From positions 62,001 to 126,000 of the forward strand of contig JAHDVF020001047.1 of assembly GCA_022606425.2 (NCBI GenBank): a stretch of 64,000 nucleotides of DNA, read 5' to 3'. The notes beneath the pieces were generated by a model, which saw nothing but the letters and a program-made list of their open reading frames with translations, ran no database searches and was not told where the DNA came from. Position numbers and translations under genes: made by a program. This document shows, one piece after another, positions 10,275 through 20,545 of the stretch. The stretch is from Lepidostoma basale (lineage: Eukaryota > Arthropoda > Insecta > Trichoptera > Lepidostomatidae). Position 1 is the first letter of the stretch, and each line of letters opens with the position of its first letter.

Positions 10275-10823
10275 TTCTTCTTCTTCATTCGGTACCATGT
10301 CAGGTCCCCCAAACATTGGCGATCACTGCAGAAAAGGCGTCTCTATCCTGTGCCAATTGGAAAAGGTTCTGAACTCTTGTGATTCTTGTCCATTCCGCAG
10401 CCAGGACAGCTGCCTTCTACCAACTCCCCGACGTTCCTCCACTTTACCCATTCACATCAGTTAAAGGAAGTGGTATTTTTCTACCCTTAGCAGATGACCC
10501 AAATATGAGACCTTTCTAATTTTCACACTCGACAACAGCTCTCTATTGGCTCTGGCTCTCTGCAGTACGTCTGCATTACTGACCCTATCGGTCCACGGTA
10601 TACGGAGCATTCTGCGGTATATCCACATCTCGAACGCTTCCAACCGGTTAATTACATTCACTTTCAGAGTCCAGGTTTCGCAGCCATATAGTAGAACAGA
10701 CCACATATAACATTTAATCATTCTTTGTCGTAGTTTCAAGTTAAGATTATCGTTGCAAAAAAAGGTTCTCATTTTATTAAATGCAGCTCGTGCAACCTCA
10801 ATTATGCACCTCAATGCTGCCAA
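10275..10823 (-). mobile_element. LINE family B, C-terminal copy with GAA tail
   Basis: The frame 10461-10823 reads EVARAAFNKMRTFFCNDNLNLKLRQ, SVLLYGCETWTLKV, RLEAFEMWIYRRMLRIPW, DVLQRA and a SYLGHLLR block. A frameshifted remainder (GRRQ..) ends at a CTT run (antisense GAA tail) at 10278-10289. The order is the thumb and GH-motif region of an RTE-like LINE. This is the longest family B open frame in the window. Confidence 0.8.
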
Positions 10824-11165
10824 AACAATGGATTATTATTTTGATTAAATCCGCCTTTTTAAACGATTTATGTTTAGCAAGTATTCATTGTTCCTAAAAT
10901 CATACTTGGCTGGTATCGTGCATAAACGGAATGGCTTCTTCAGAGAGATTCACTAACTAAAAGTTTAATTGAAGTGTCAGGTATCTAGTTGATGGCTCAA
11001 AACAATTCATAAACTTTTAATAATGTTTCTTATGACAAGATTCTAAGAAAATGCTACGTATTTTTTTGAAGAAGATAGATCGAATGAGTTTCTAAGTAAG
11101 CATTTTAATTGTCGTGTCAAATAAATACATTTTCACAACAACAAGATGTCTCAAATAAAGTTGAT
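10824..11165. other. No recognisable gene
   Basis: AT-rich. Nothing supported. Confidence 0.35.
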
Positions 11166-11169
11166 CATT

Positions 11170-11335
11170 CATTAATATTATGTGGAGATGCTAGAAGACT
11201 TCTTGGTGCCTGAATTGTAAAACTTTCCTGGCTGTAACCAAAGAACATGGTTCCAGTTAATGGAGTAACGTCACACAAGTCCAATACGTCTCTGCCAAGA
11301 GTTAGTGAATTTTTTCCTGCCAAATTGATCTCACA
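11170..11335 (+). mobile_element. DDE transposase remnant (IS630/Tc1-like)
   Basis: About 160 bases match the region at 28685-28930. Translated with frameshifts it reads EMLEDFLVPELQNF, then a V-A-F-Q-like position and S-L-P-R-V. That resembles the block before the second catalytic aspartate of insect Tc1-like transposases (F-L-x-P-E-L .. FQQDG). Only the block is recognisable. Confidence 0.4.
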
Positions 11336-11760
11336 CCGATCATCAGTGACCGTTTCTGACTCTGTCTCTTAGGCTTATTTTTAACATGGCTCTTTCCATG
11401 ACTCTTTGGGTCACTCGTAGTTTCTCGGCACTTTGTTTGAACAATGTTATAGTTTTAAGACCATAAGTACCAACTAGCAAAACACAGTCACTTTTCGTTT
11501 CAGGTTGATCGGTATTTTCCGGTGTTTAAGGATGTAACCCATTTTTCCGAAAGTTGCTCAGTTCAGTCCAATTTTTCTCTTGAGCTCTGCGGTTTGGTTT
11601 TCTCGGCCCAATCGAATATTGTGTCCCAGGTATGTATTATTATTGGACATTCTCGATTCTGTTGCCATCCACGTTGATTTGAAGCCTTTCCGTACCCATC
11701 ACCTTGGTCTTTGCCAGGTTCATATTCATACCTACAGATTATTATGTATTATAATTCACC
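11336..11760 (-). mobile_element. LINE family G, RT thumb remnant
   Basis: The minus-strand translation through frameshifts shows GMNMNLAKTKVM, then VLLVGTYGLKTIT, SAEKLRVTQRVMERAMLKI and SLRDRVRN. This is the RT-thumb to C-terminal linker of the RTE-like elements often annotated as craniofacial-development-protein-like or endonuclease-reverse transcriptase in insects. The catalytic YADD region is absent. Confidence 0.7.
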
Positions 11761-12220
11761 AATCAATATGTACCATTATTTTTAAATCTTTAAACATTAG
11801 TGAACCCAAAAAGCTTTAAGCTGATTTTGCTCCATTCGGTATTTCAAAAATATAGAATTAGGTTTTCTTCCGTGAAGATTTCATGGTAACAAGTATAATG
11901 TAATTTACAAAATCAATCTTAATATGAATACAAAATCTTACAAGCACCGTAGGTAAATCTCAGCTTATAGTCCAAATAATATAAATGAATAATTACAATA
12001 CTTAGTCATTTCTTCGGCTCGTTAGTACGAATCTGCGGCAGAGTATAGCGTCTGTCTTAAATTTCCCATTAATCTCATAATTATTTTTAAGTACGTAATT
12101 ATAAATACAAAGCTGTAATTTTGGTAAAATATCACTTTTATTCGTATATTGTATTGGTTGCCATGTTATTAAAAAAAAAACAATATATATATTGTCATCT
12201 TGATGTTTATTCATTGTTTT
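11761..12220. other. No recognisable gene
   Basis: AT-rich. Nothing supported. Confidence 0.35.
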
Positions 12221-12221
12221 T

Positions 12222-12350
12222 TCTTGAACGATGATATAAAACTCCAATTAAATAATTAATTTGAATGAAAAACCTGTTAAAATGAAATGAATGCCATCAA
12301 GATGAAAACATTTTGATAATGACAGAATATAATAAACTTTCTAAAAAACA
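12222..12350. mobile_element. M1 repeat copy (diverged)
   Basis: Carries the M1 landmarks in order: TTCTTGAACGATGATATAAAACTCC, ATTAATTTGAATGAAAA, ATCAAGATGAAAACATTTTGATAATG and a TTTCTAAAAAACAGACG end. M1 is my name for a short interspersed repeat present at least eight times here (see 17640-17990). Confidence 0.4.
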
Positions 12351-12359
12351 GACGTTTCA

Positions 12360-12545
12360 TTCTTTTTCATCTTCTTCTTCTTATTCTTCTAATTATTATT
12401 CTTCTTCTTTTTCTTCTTCTTCTGATTATAGATCTTGCGATCTGTTTATGCAGGATATCAATTTTCTTCCTGTGATGAAGACGACCAGCCTTCTCTGCAT
12501 CTCTTTGGTGGTCTTCTATGGTCGTCGTTCTCTTTCGTATTAATT
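12360..12545 (-). mobile_element. LINE 3' remnant with GAA tail
   Basis: A TTC-rich run (12360-12425) is the antisense of a GAA tail. The adjoining minus-strand translation (a R-E-R-R-P..K-T-T-K-E-M-Q-R-R-L-V-V-F-I-T-G-R-K-type basic stretch) looks like a LINE C-terminus, but I cannot place it in a family. Confidence 0.3.
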
Positions 12546-12673
12546 ATTATAATTAATATTTTAAACAAAACTAAGATCAATGGTAATAGAATTTATTTAT
12601 AAATATAAGCAGGAATTGTTCAGGAACCATGCGATCTGTCCTAAACGACCACCACCCATTTTTGAATGAAACA

Positions 12674-13000
12674 CATTGATGAAAGTAGACTAAATGCAGC
12701 AGAAATGTGATCTCTTAGACGAATGTGCGGAAAATCTGTGTATGATAGAGTGTCGAATAAAAATATTATTATAGAAGTAAACGCAATGCAAATGAAAATG
12801 TTATGAACAAAATAATGAAAGTAACATTAAGATAGTTTGATACATGGAAAGAATGGTAAAGAAATTATACGTTAACGATGTGAACGGAACATGAATTAGA
12901 GGAAGACCGAGCAAAACTTAACATGTTGAAATATTGAAGAGTGGGAGAAATCGACGTGCATGCGTGATACATTGCTTGAATTTTTGGCAAATGAAAGAGT
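12674..13000 (+). mobile_element. LINE family A fragment, heavily decayed
   Basis: Recognisable blocks: DESRLNAAEM, SLRRMCGKSVYDRVSN, N-K-I-M-K, an R-to-stop change before FGHMER (12830s) and a VNDVNGT-like stretch. Several frameshifts; the 3' tail is missing. Confidence 0.6.
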
Positions 13001-13019
13001 GTGGTATTAAAGATATGGC

Positions 13020-13500
13020 CATTAGTTCTGCCTATGCCTAAGCTAAAATATTCGAGTCCAATAACATAGACCTAAATCTCCGAAAACAACTAATAAAAAC
13101 ATTGGTGTAGAGTGTTTTATTATACGGCTGCGAGACTTGGTGCCTGGGCGAAAGAGAGCGCAAAAGGCTGGAGGCGTTTGAAATGTGGACCTACCGACGA
13201 ATCGCCCATGTTTCATGGAGGGACCACGTTACAAATGAGGAGGTTCTCTGCAGAGTTGAAGATAACAGGCACATATTGAACACCATAACGGAGAGCTGCA
13301 TGATGTATTGGAGGGAATGGTTGAGGGATCGATTGGCAGAGGACGACCTCGCCAGGAGTATCTAGACCAGATTTGCCGAGATATGGGCTGCACCTCTTAT
13401 GCGGAGTTGAAGAGAGTTGCCGAGGACCGAGCGGAGTGGAAAAGGCGATGCGTCGCCTTGCTGCAGACCAATCTTTAGATTGAGACCGGAGAAGAAGATG
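13020..13500 (+). mobile_element. LINE family D fragment with GAA tail
   Basis: Blocks run NNIDLNLRKQLIKTLV, a stop where W is expected, SVLLYGCETWCLGERERKRLEAFEMWTYRRIAHVSWRDHVTNEEVL, EDNRHILNTI, then after a deletion GRGRPRQEYLDQICRDMGCTSYAELKRVAEDRAEWKRRC (shown as separate short blocks in the sequence). It ends at AGAAGAAGATG. A deletion removes the GHVLR-containing segment present in the copy at 37220-37770. Confidence 0.75.
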
Positions 13501-13837
13501 CCTTCTGGGAGACGGCTTGAAGTTAAGTTAGATATAAAAATTATATATTTTTAAATTTGTTGAGGATTTTAAAGAAAAAAAAATTCATAAACATGATATA
13601 ATTTCATCTTCAAATATTCATTATTACTAGTACTACTAGTTTTCTCTTTAACTTATCAAAGTGTTACTTTATTCTTCTTATATATTTAACCTTATGTCAG
13701 TTGTTATATAATATTTGTGGTAGCATGTAATTGGCCTTGTTTTGTTGTCTCTGTGTGTTTATATTCATATACTGTATTTGCTGTTTGTTACCCTCAATAA
13801 TAAAAAAATAAAAATAAAAAAAATACATAAAATATAT
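13501..13837. other. No recognisable gene
   Basis: A/T-rich with A runs at 13574 and 13800-13826. Nothing supported. Confidence 0.4.
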
Positions 13838-13975
13838 AATCGACGCGCGTGCATGACACGATGTATGAATGTTGAGGAAGCGAGAGAAATATGTCAGGAA
13901 AGAAAAGTGTGGCAGTCCATTCTTTCTGCCTACCCCTTCGGGGAGACGGCGTGATGGTTAGTTAGTTAGTTAGTT
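13838..13975 (+). mobile_element. LINE family A, terminal 138 bp
   Basis: Only the last ~40 codons of family A (RRACMTRCMNVEEAREICQE, WQSILSAYPFGETA) and a TTAG tail (13957-13975). A second, shorter end fragment sits at 14020-14066. Both are extreme 5' truncations. Confidence 0.75.
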
Positions 13976-14349
13976 ACATAAAATATTAAATATTGAGAAA
14001 ATGATTTATTCCGAGCAGGAAAAATCGATGTGGGGGGTCCATTCTTTTTGTCTACCACTTTTAGTTAGTTATTAAAAAATACATATTTTTACGAAAACGT
14101 TTGTGAAGCATTCATTTTTCTTCTCTTAAGTACGAATGGAATTCGTTACAGTAGATAGGGGCTCCATCCAATGAGGTATGAGAACTTTATTCCTATCTCA
14201 ACTCCCCTATTCCATTCAAAAGCCACCATTCTGACCTTATTTGTAGGATGCCCAACGAGCATTCCCTAACTAACCAAATAAAATACACTCGGCTTATTTT
14301 ACACGGTTTTGTAATAACACGGTTTTTTAATTAAAAAAAAGTCTGTATC

Positions 14350-14870
14350 GGTTTGAGTGTGGCTTGGTGATATGGATCCCCCACGAGGTGAGATACTTGC
14401 TCATGTTAGAGATGGTTCAGAAAAGATTTCTGAGATATCTCTACATGAAGGAGTTTGGTAGCTATTCGTGGCTTTATCGCACTGCATTCTTCTTGGGAAT
14501 GCAGAGACCAATGATCTACAGATACGGAAGGTTGGGTCTACAATTACCCATTTCTTCAGATTTATCAGGGGATTATTAGAGAATTCTTTCATCTTGGAGG
14601 GTATCCATCTTTATGTGTCGGATGGTTATCTTCGACAGCGTCAGCGCATACTGTTTTATCTCCCAATCAAACTGATAAACATGATCGCTTCGGAGATCGA
14701 TATCTTTCATACTAGTGAAAGTACGTACTCTTGACTTTAGAGAGTATCTTGTATTCCTTATATCGAACCATCTCTCATACGTTCCTGGTATTATATATTA
14801 TATTTTACCCTTCTCAATAGATGACTTAAACAATCATTGTTGTTTGTAATATATTTTGAGAAAATATAAT
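14350..14870 (+). mobile_element. LINE family F, C-terminal copy
   Basis: Translation in shifting frames gives VQKRFLRYLYMKEFGSYSWL, a Y-R-T block, LRQRQRILFYLPIKLIN and MIASEIDIFHTSE, then a non-coding tail with GAGAGTATCTTGT and TTTTGAGAAAATA-type sequence. Known: insect jockey/CR1-like LINEs end in a basic RQRR..LF.P-like motif followed by a DIF-like end. The same tail recurs at least eight times in the window. Confidence 0.6.
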
Positions 14871-14879
14871 TATTTGATT

Positions 14880-15015
14880 TGAAGAAAGATGCAAGGATGA
14901 TTTGAAGAAGAATGCAAGATATGGAAAGACAGCTGAGAATCCACATCGCAAGAGGCAGCAAACTCTGCTCACAATAGCCCCTAGCGGCTTTCAATCAGTA
15001 TAAGAAGAAGATGAA
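14880..15015 (+). mobile_element. Unassigned LINE 3' tail with AAG repeats
   Basis: ARYGK-like and NPHRKRQ-like residues run into GTATAAGAAGAAGATG. The context and the tail fit a LINE 3' end, but the family is uncertain. Confidence 0.3.
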
Positions 15016-15480
15016 TTATTAATCTTTGTATGCATTCTATCACATTTTTACGCGATTTTTGATGGAATTTTGCCGTGTAAAAAAAGAGTTGGTGTACTTG
15101 GAGTGGAGATATTTGGTTAGTGGATTTAGGCCGAGTATACACGGGAGCGTATATCTCTCTACTTGAGGGGCGTCTCCTATTATATTCAAAGGTACACTTG
15201 CTGTACTGTTTCAATTTAAAATATAAGCAGAGTGTTTAAAGAGAATCAATGAAAGGGAGTTCTGAGGAATGTTTATATGATATCAAAGCTACGTGACTCT
15301 AACCCACTGCAGTGATCTTGTGTGGTTTCTAACTTCGAATATATGGATAATTACTAAAACATTTGTATAAATCCATCTCCCAAAAGCGCCAAACAATGAT
15401 TTAAAATAGTCTGCCTCTAATGAGCCGATGAAGAGGGCAATCAAAATTTTAATTTTTTATTTTTATTTTACACAAATAAG
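15016..15480. other. No recognisable gene
   Basis: Nothing supported. Confidence 0.35.
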
Positions 15481-15484
15481 ACAT

Positions 15485-15660
15485 TACAAACGAACAACAT
15501 TAAGGGGTACCACTAGTACGTTCAGAAGGCAAATACTCTTAATTCTGGAGACTATCCTGTCTTCATAATGTCGAACCATCTCTCATGCGTTTCTGGTAGT
15601 GTTCTATACACAATATATTATTATACCTGTTCTCAATAGATGCCTTAACCCGACGATCGC
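15485..15660 (+). mobile_element. LINE family F, tail-only fragment
   Basis: Only the non-coding end is present: AAATACTCTTAATTCTGGAG, ATCCTGTCTTCATAATGTCG, CATGCGTTTCTGGTAGTG and TTATACCTGTTCTCAATAG, matching 14700-14840 and 48230-48360. Confidence 0.45.
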
Positions 15661-15789
15661 CTTAAGCACACATTTGCGCTTTACGTAGACGATCACCATA
15701 AGCGCAGCTGTGCGCGCTTCGCAATATTCGAAAGATCACTCACAACGACATCTATGAGCGAGTTATTCGCAATCTCCCATGGCTAAAAG

Positions 15790-15857
15790 AAAAAATCCCC
15801 CTACTGCAGCAGTGGGGGGATTTTTTCGCTATCATAGCCGCAGCTGCAGTGATAGCG
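15790..15857. repeat. Two adjacent palindromes
   Basis: 15790-15826 is an almost perfect palindrome: 18-base arms, one mismatch and a single central base, from A6-T-C5 to G6-A-T6. It abuts a second one, 15827-15857, with 8-bp outer arms CGCTATCA / TGATAGCG around a GCAGCTGC core. The two together could extrude a double cruciform or fold as two RNA hairpins. No family known to me. Confidence 0.7.
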
Positions 15858-15862
15858 ACTTT

Positions 15863-16618
15863 CACAGTGCCTGAAATAAAAAAAACAAAAAGCTTATTAA
15901 GCTAGAAGGTATTTTTCGTACCATGACTCTCGGCCGAAAAAAAATATTTAAAAAAATGGCGTTTTTAATAAAAGTATTTGGCGCGAAAATTTGATGATTT
16001 TTGGCTTGCCAAAATTACATTTTTTATTCGATCGGAAAACTGGAGGTTCATGGTATGAAGAAACATATATAAAAGAAGCTGCAACAAGAATTAAATAGAT
16101 CGGATGATTTGTCTTTGAGTTATAACTGATATAAAGATAAACGCTTTAAAAGTGTTTGTTTATTTACTTAAAAGACATTACAAACAGCATAAATGTTTAA
16201 GGCTTAAGGCTGTTTAAGGCTGTTTGTGATATCATGGTTATAAACGAGAAATATTATGCCTACTATTTTTGTACTGGAACATCATATGGATTCAAATCCA
16301 CCAATCCTTTTTAAATGGCACTATCACCGCGTATATTTCACCTCGTAATTATCAACTGGGCGACCAAACATCTCTTTTACACGCTAACACAGCTTTCGAA
16401 CTGATGACCGGCTGCTATTCAGATGGCTGTAACTCAAAAACTATTTGAGATATGCACTTGAAAGTTTAGTATGTTATTTGTAAAGATATAGACAATCGAA
16501 ATATGAATTTTGAAAAATCGATTTGTTAAAAATTTCACACTAGTGGTGCCCGTTTAGGCGATAATTAATACGAGTAAAAAGTCTGTTTTCTAGAAGTCCT
16601 ATTATATACTATGTGTGT
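15863..16618. other. No recognisable gene
   Basis: AT-rich with a short M1-like end fragment (TCTGTTTTCTAGAAGT, near 16581-16596). Confidence 0.35.
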
Positions 16619-16744
16619 ATTCATTTGCTCGGCAATTTTTTCTCATGCATTATTTCTCACAGTATGATCCCTGTATATAGCTAAACTCGTGTTATATAAA
16701 ACAGGATATCGTTTAACCAACTCAATCAATTGTTCGTCGGTCAT
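16619..16744 (-). pseudogene. MADF-domain start, broken by an in-frame stop
   Basis: The minus strand opens at ATG 16744 and reads MTDEQLIELVKRYPVLYNTS, then LAIYRDHTVRNNA, a TGA, then EKIAEQMN. This is the first helix region of a MADF domain (the Myb/SANT-like DNA-binding domain of Adf-1). The TGA falls exactly where the family has its conserved tryptophan (NNAW-E-I-A), a one-base change from TGG. The rest of the domain is missing. MADF genes occur in hosts and as the accessory gene of PIF/Harbinger transposons; which source applies here is unclear. Confidence 0.55.
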
Positions 16745-16794
16745 TTTGCTAAATAAATGCAAAAATATGTATATATTAAATTTGTATGCGTGTA

Positions 16795-17060
16795 CGCTCT
16801 GCGAAAGTACTCGAACGACTGACGCGTGGGGTCGGGTGTTGTCTAGAAACAAACTGGGTGCTTCGCGTCGGGTGGCGTGTTTACTCCCACCATCGGTAAC
16901 ACGTCGATCTGCTCGTCTGGATCGGGTGGCGTGTGCGCGCATGGCGTCGCGTCGGGTGTTCGTAGTGTGATTCTGTTCATAGAAAACAATACAATTTGAT
17001 TCGACTCAACACGCATCACGTTTCATCGGGTGGCGTCGCGTGTTAATAGTATGTTTCTGC
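16795..17060. repeat. GC-rich patch with repeated CGGGTGGCG motif
   Basis: TCGGGTGGCGTG or a close variant occurs near 16870, 16920 and 17028, with shorter CGGGTGTT versions near 16830 and 16947. It is an abrupt GC island in AT-rich DNA directly upstream of the MADF start on the minus strand, so a decayed promoter or 5' end of that gene or transposon is possible. Confidence 0.4.
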
Positions 17061-17639
17061 CTTAATTCTATTTTCAATATCTCTTAAATTAGTATTTAAT
17101 ATGTATTTGTTCAAAAACACAAATTAACAAAAAACGCGTATTTTTATTCGATCGAATTAATTTTGTTTCACACATGAAAGCTATTTCATTTCTAATGTAA
17201 ATGTTAAGTTTCCAATAATTATTTAGAAATATGTTAATGGGAAAAATGTTTTTGTTTCAATAAGAAAAATCTGAGCTGTAAAATAATTTTTTTTCTTGGA
17301 AGCAACTCAAATACTATTATACAATATTGAAAAGAAATACAGAATGATATCCTGAATCAAAAAATAAATGAGAAATTTAATTTGATTAATCAAGGTCATC
17401 TGATGGAAACCATAATAAAGCCGTTTTCATCTTTAAATTTAAATGAATCGATTTGACATTCAAAAAGCATAGAAAAATATGTTTAAGAAAAAAAACAATT
17501 GACAAAGTTATTTATTGTGAAACTAGAACATTAAAAAATATGTATATTAATAACCCACTTAAAGTAAATTATAACACACTTTTTACACGAATTTATTTTG
17601 TTTCATAAACTTCGAACCGGTTTTCCGTATTTGGTCTAT
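17061..17639. other. No recognisable gene
   Basis: Very AT-rich. Nothing supported. Confidence 0.4.
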
Positions 17640-17990
17640 AAAAATCCTCTACGTTACCTCTACATTTTATGTATTGTTTCTTGAAAAATGATGTCAAACT
17701 CCATATTAAATTATTTATAGTTTCTTGAACAATGGTGTAAAGCTCCATATCAAATCATTAATATAAATGAAAATGTAGAAGTTTTATTAAATTTGATATG
17801 GAATGACATGTTTCGCCCATCTAAGGCATTATCAAACGATAACGTTTTCATTTACATTAATTATCCATTTTCAATAAATAATACGAATGAATGCGTCTGT
17901 TTTCTAGAAGTGTTATTACATTTTATCTGAATGTCATGTTTCACCTGACTAAGGCATTATCAAAAAATATTTTATAAATGTCATTCACAT
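17640..17990. mobile_element. M1 repeat, two overlapping copies
   Basis: This stretch defines the M1 family. Landmarks are TTCTTGAACAATGGTGTAAAG, ATTTGATATGGAATGACATG, TTTCGCCCATCTAAGGCATT and TATCAAACG, and a GTCTGTTTTCTAGAAGTGTT end. The second half repeats the CATGTTTC..ACTAAGGCATTATCAAA block. Read on the minus strand the centre is TTGATAAT, a GCC..GGC stem, GAAACATGTC, a variant of the hammerhead-like motif. No coding capacity, so a short non-autonomous repeat. Confidence 0.5.
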
Positions 17991-18114
17991 AAAATATGAT
18001 AAAACTTCTATAAAATATACATTTTTATACGTATTTTTTTTGTACACAACAGGTCGTTAGAACCGAAATAGTATATATAATTTGTATTTTAGAATTTATA
18101 TAGATTCTAATGAC

Positions 18115-18285
18115 ATGTTATAGGTAGCTGATCTATCGTCATTTTATTGTCATGTGAATTCAGACACAACAGACCAAAGACAGTGTAAGATTCACACTGC
18201 AATCGCCGAGAATCGAACCCAGGACCTTCGGTATGGCAGTCAGAGCTTTTACCACTTTGCCACGAACGTCGTTAATGTTCTAATT
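18115..18285 (-). mobile_element. tRNA-derived SINE (SINE-1), inverted copy
   Basis: The minus strand reads CGTGGCAAAGTGGTAAAAGC (box A region), GGTTCGATTC (box B), the CAGTGTGAATCTTACACTG inverted repeat and an end with CAATAAAATGACGATAGATC, the same order as 4411-4560. Confidence 0.6.
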
Positions 18286-18289
18286 TTTC

Positions 18290-18420
18290 TCGATTTAATT
18301 TATGTCATTCCCATAAAATATAATAAAACTTCTAGAAAACTGACGTTTTCATTCATATTATTTTATTCATATTTAATATGAAATTTTACATTATTGTTGA
18401 AGAAACAATTAATAACAGTC
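18290..18420. mobile_element. M1 repeat copy
   Basis: AATAAAACTTCTAGAAAACTGACG, ATTCATATTA and TTTAATATGAAATTTTACAT follow the M1 order, with GTTGAAGAAAC at the right edge. Confidence 0.4.
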
Positions 18421-18639
18421 AAATAACGTTACATTTGAAAGTAATGATCGTCTAAATATATTAAAATGGTAAAAATTTGCAGCGAAATATGTTAAAAACT
18501 ATATTTGATAATAAAATGCAATACGAATAAAAATGTCGGTTTTTAGAAGTTTTATATTATTTTATAATTTCGCCTTGCAAAAACATTTATTTAATAAATC
18601 ATCAAATATATTGAAAATTTTATGTTGAAGACATTTAAT

Positions 18640-18930
18640 AATTAAATAGTCCATTGTTTTGGCCGAAACACTATGATACCTTAACATTTTAAAGCTGTTA
18701 AATGAAATAACTTTGTTTTTTTATCACAATTGTATTTTTTCAAATTGGTATTTTTCAATTTCAAATAACACATAAAGATTCGAAAAATCACGACAATTTG
18801 ACATTTGATATAATATTGTAACACCTGATGATGTCAACATAGGTTGATGAAACATCTGTCGCGTAAAATAAAATACAATTGTGATACAAAAAACAAAGTT
18901 ATTTAATTTAACAGTTTTAAAACATTTAAT
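18640..18930. mobile_element. Foldback repeat with hammerhead-like core
   Basis: An arm at about 18700-18740 (..ATAACTTTGTTTTTTTATCACAATTGTAT) is complementary to about 18878-18912. On the + strand, CTGATGA (18825-18831), T, GTCAAC..GTTGAT, GAAAC (18849-18853) and GTC (18858-18860) follow in hammerhead order. The first 50 bases (TAGTCCATTGTTTTGGCCG) recur at 40735. Confidence 0.55.
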
Positions 18931-18949
18931 AATGATTTAGAAATATGAA

Positions 18950-19075
18950 AAATGGCAATCTCATAAACTATATAATAAAACTGCTAGAAAACAGCTGTTT
19001 CATATGTTAATTATTATATTTAATATGAAGTTTTACATCATAGTTCAAGAAAAAAAATTACATTTTATTTATTTT
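18950..19075. mobile_element. M1 repeat copy
   Basis: TATAATAAAACTGCTAGAAAAC, TTAATATGAAGTTTTACATCAT and GTTCAAGAAAA in M1 order. Confidence 0.4.
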
Positions 19076-19170
19076 TTGTAGACATATGTAGCTGGAGGTA
19101 ATACGAGTATACGAACAAATATAAAATTAAATGAATTTAATAAGAAGAAAATACTATAAAAAAAACTTAC

Positions 19171-19207
19171 CAACAAGGAGAATCGTAACCACAAACTGTT
19201 CAAACAT
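19171..19207 (-). CDS. Candidate first exon, signal-peptide-like
   Basis: The minus-strand ATG at 19207 opens MFEQFVVTILLV. One base later comes a perfect GTAAGT donor (exon end 19171). A short hydrophobic start split by a phase-1 intron after about a dozen codons is typical of insect secreted proteins, including many cuticle proteins. A GC-richer region lies upstream (19320-19512). No second exon could be found on the minus strand below 19165, so the family is unknown, and chance cannot be excluded for 37 bases. Confidence 0.33.
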
Positions 19208-19319
19208 TGTTTATGTTGCGAAAGATAAACTTTTTTATTCCAATGTTGTTTTATTTAAGCTTAATTGACTAAGTCAACATAAACACAAATTATCCTTAAC
19301 TTATTTCGTGCAATAGTTT

Positions 19320-19512
19320 TATTACTTCGTGGGTCTATTTACGCGGGAAAGCTTCGAGCTTCCGGTGCAACCTTCCTCTCCCGCGGCAGGAAACGTACTG
19401 TCCGAGGTCGGAGCCTTTCGCGCGAAGGCAGCTCGGGGAGGAAAAGCTCGGAAAACTTTGTAAAAGTTCGTTCCGTAAACCGGATCTTCAGATTCTCGCA
19501 CAGAACACAATG
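19320..19512. other. GC-rich island
   Basis: About 190 bases with clear GC excess, CCCGCGG and GCGCGAA clusters and an open minus-strand frame of 62 codons that resembles no family. It may be promoter or 5'-UTR for the candidate exon at 19207, given its position. Confidence 0.25.
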
Positions 19513-20045
19513 TGACAATTCATATTCATATTCATATAGTGGTACTGCGGGTTACCCATGAGTTTGAATTATGTTAAATGTTTGTTGTCGGAAATTAATT
19601 AGATTTGTGGTACTTGTATCGTGCAATGGAGTTGTGTTTTGGTGAGTTGAATACATTGTTCACAAATCAAATTAGGCGAATAGTTCTAAAGCAGTGGTTC
19701 CCATTTAGTATTTTCTGCGTACCACTTCAAAAAAGACCTCAAACGAGGAATGACAAATAAAAAATTAAATCAGTTTTTATAAACATTCATTACCATCAGT
19801 ATTGGTTCTGATTTTGAACATTTGGTTTGGTACATGTGGTACTCCCGTAAATTTGGAGATATTTCGTGTAAATGGTCAATTTGATTGTTGCTGCACTTTA
19901 TAATAGTTAATTGTGACACGTAATAAGTTTGTGCTGTTTTGATGTTAAAATTATACAAGTTTTTTCGTTTATATAAAGAATTTTAACCCTTTAATTTAAG
20001 AACCCTTAGGTAACGAAGTGCAATATCAGAAGTTAATGCAATAAC
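19513..20045. other. No recognisable gene
   Basis: Contains GCAGTGGTTCCCA at 19690-19702, which resembles a hAT-type terminal repeat. No partner end was found. Confidence 0.35.
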
Positions 20046-20049
20046 AGCA

Positions 20050-20315
20050 GTGCGAATGAAAGTGTTATGAACAAAATAACGAAAGCGTCATTAATATGGT
20101 TAAATCATGTGAAAATAATGTATACCTAACGAATGGTAAAAAAGTATACGTTAACGATATAAACGGAACAAGAAATAGAGGAAAACCTGCCACAATCAAA
20201 CTACTCAAATATTAAATGAAGACGTAGTGCATGACAAGCATAAGGAACAGTGTGGTGATTCATTATTTCTGCCTACCCCTCTGAAGTTAGTCTCTTGATG
20301 GTTAGTCAATAAGTT
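20050..20315 (+). mobile_element. LINE family A, decayed 3' end
   Basis: N-E-S-V-M-N-K-I-type, YVNDINGTRNRGKP-like and SAYPSEVS-like blocks occur in order, followed by GATGGTTAGTCAATAAG, a mutated TTAG tail. Deletions remove the CMNVEE block. Confidence 0.6.
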
Positions 20316-20329
20316 AAATTTTCTTCTTC

Positions 20330-20415
20330 TCCGAGATACTTCTTCTTCAAGAACAGTCAGTAAAGCCTCTGCCGTGTCGGGATGTCTGAAGAATCTGGTC
20401 TGGAAGAACAAGCGT
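20330..20415 (+). mobile_element. LINE family C, RT-thumb fragment
   Basis: Translation of 20350-20410 gives VSKASAVSGCLKNLVWKNK, which aligns with QVNKALAVSGCFKDIIWKNK of the family C copy at 35190-35945. Confidence 0.4.
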
Positions 20416-20458
20416 AAACGGCGGAGTTATTATACAATATCCACAAATAAAATACAAC

Positions 20459-20545
20459 TAAGTCATCATAAGTCCTGTAAACACCTTGATCATCCATATT
20501 CAGTTTGCGTCTTCGTCTCTATTGAGATATAATTAAATTTTAATT
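20459..20545 (+). repeat. IR repeat, partial copy
   Basis: CATAAGTCCTGTAAACACCT, TGATCATCCATATTCAG and GTCTCTATTGAGATATAATT match the second half of 20941-21043 in the same orientation. Confidence 0.6.
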
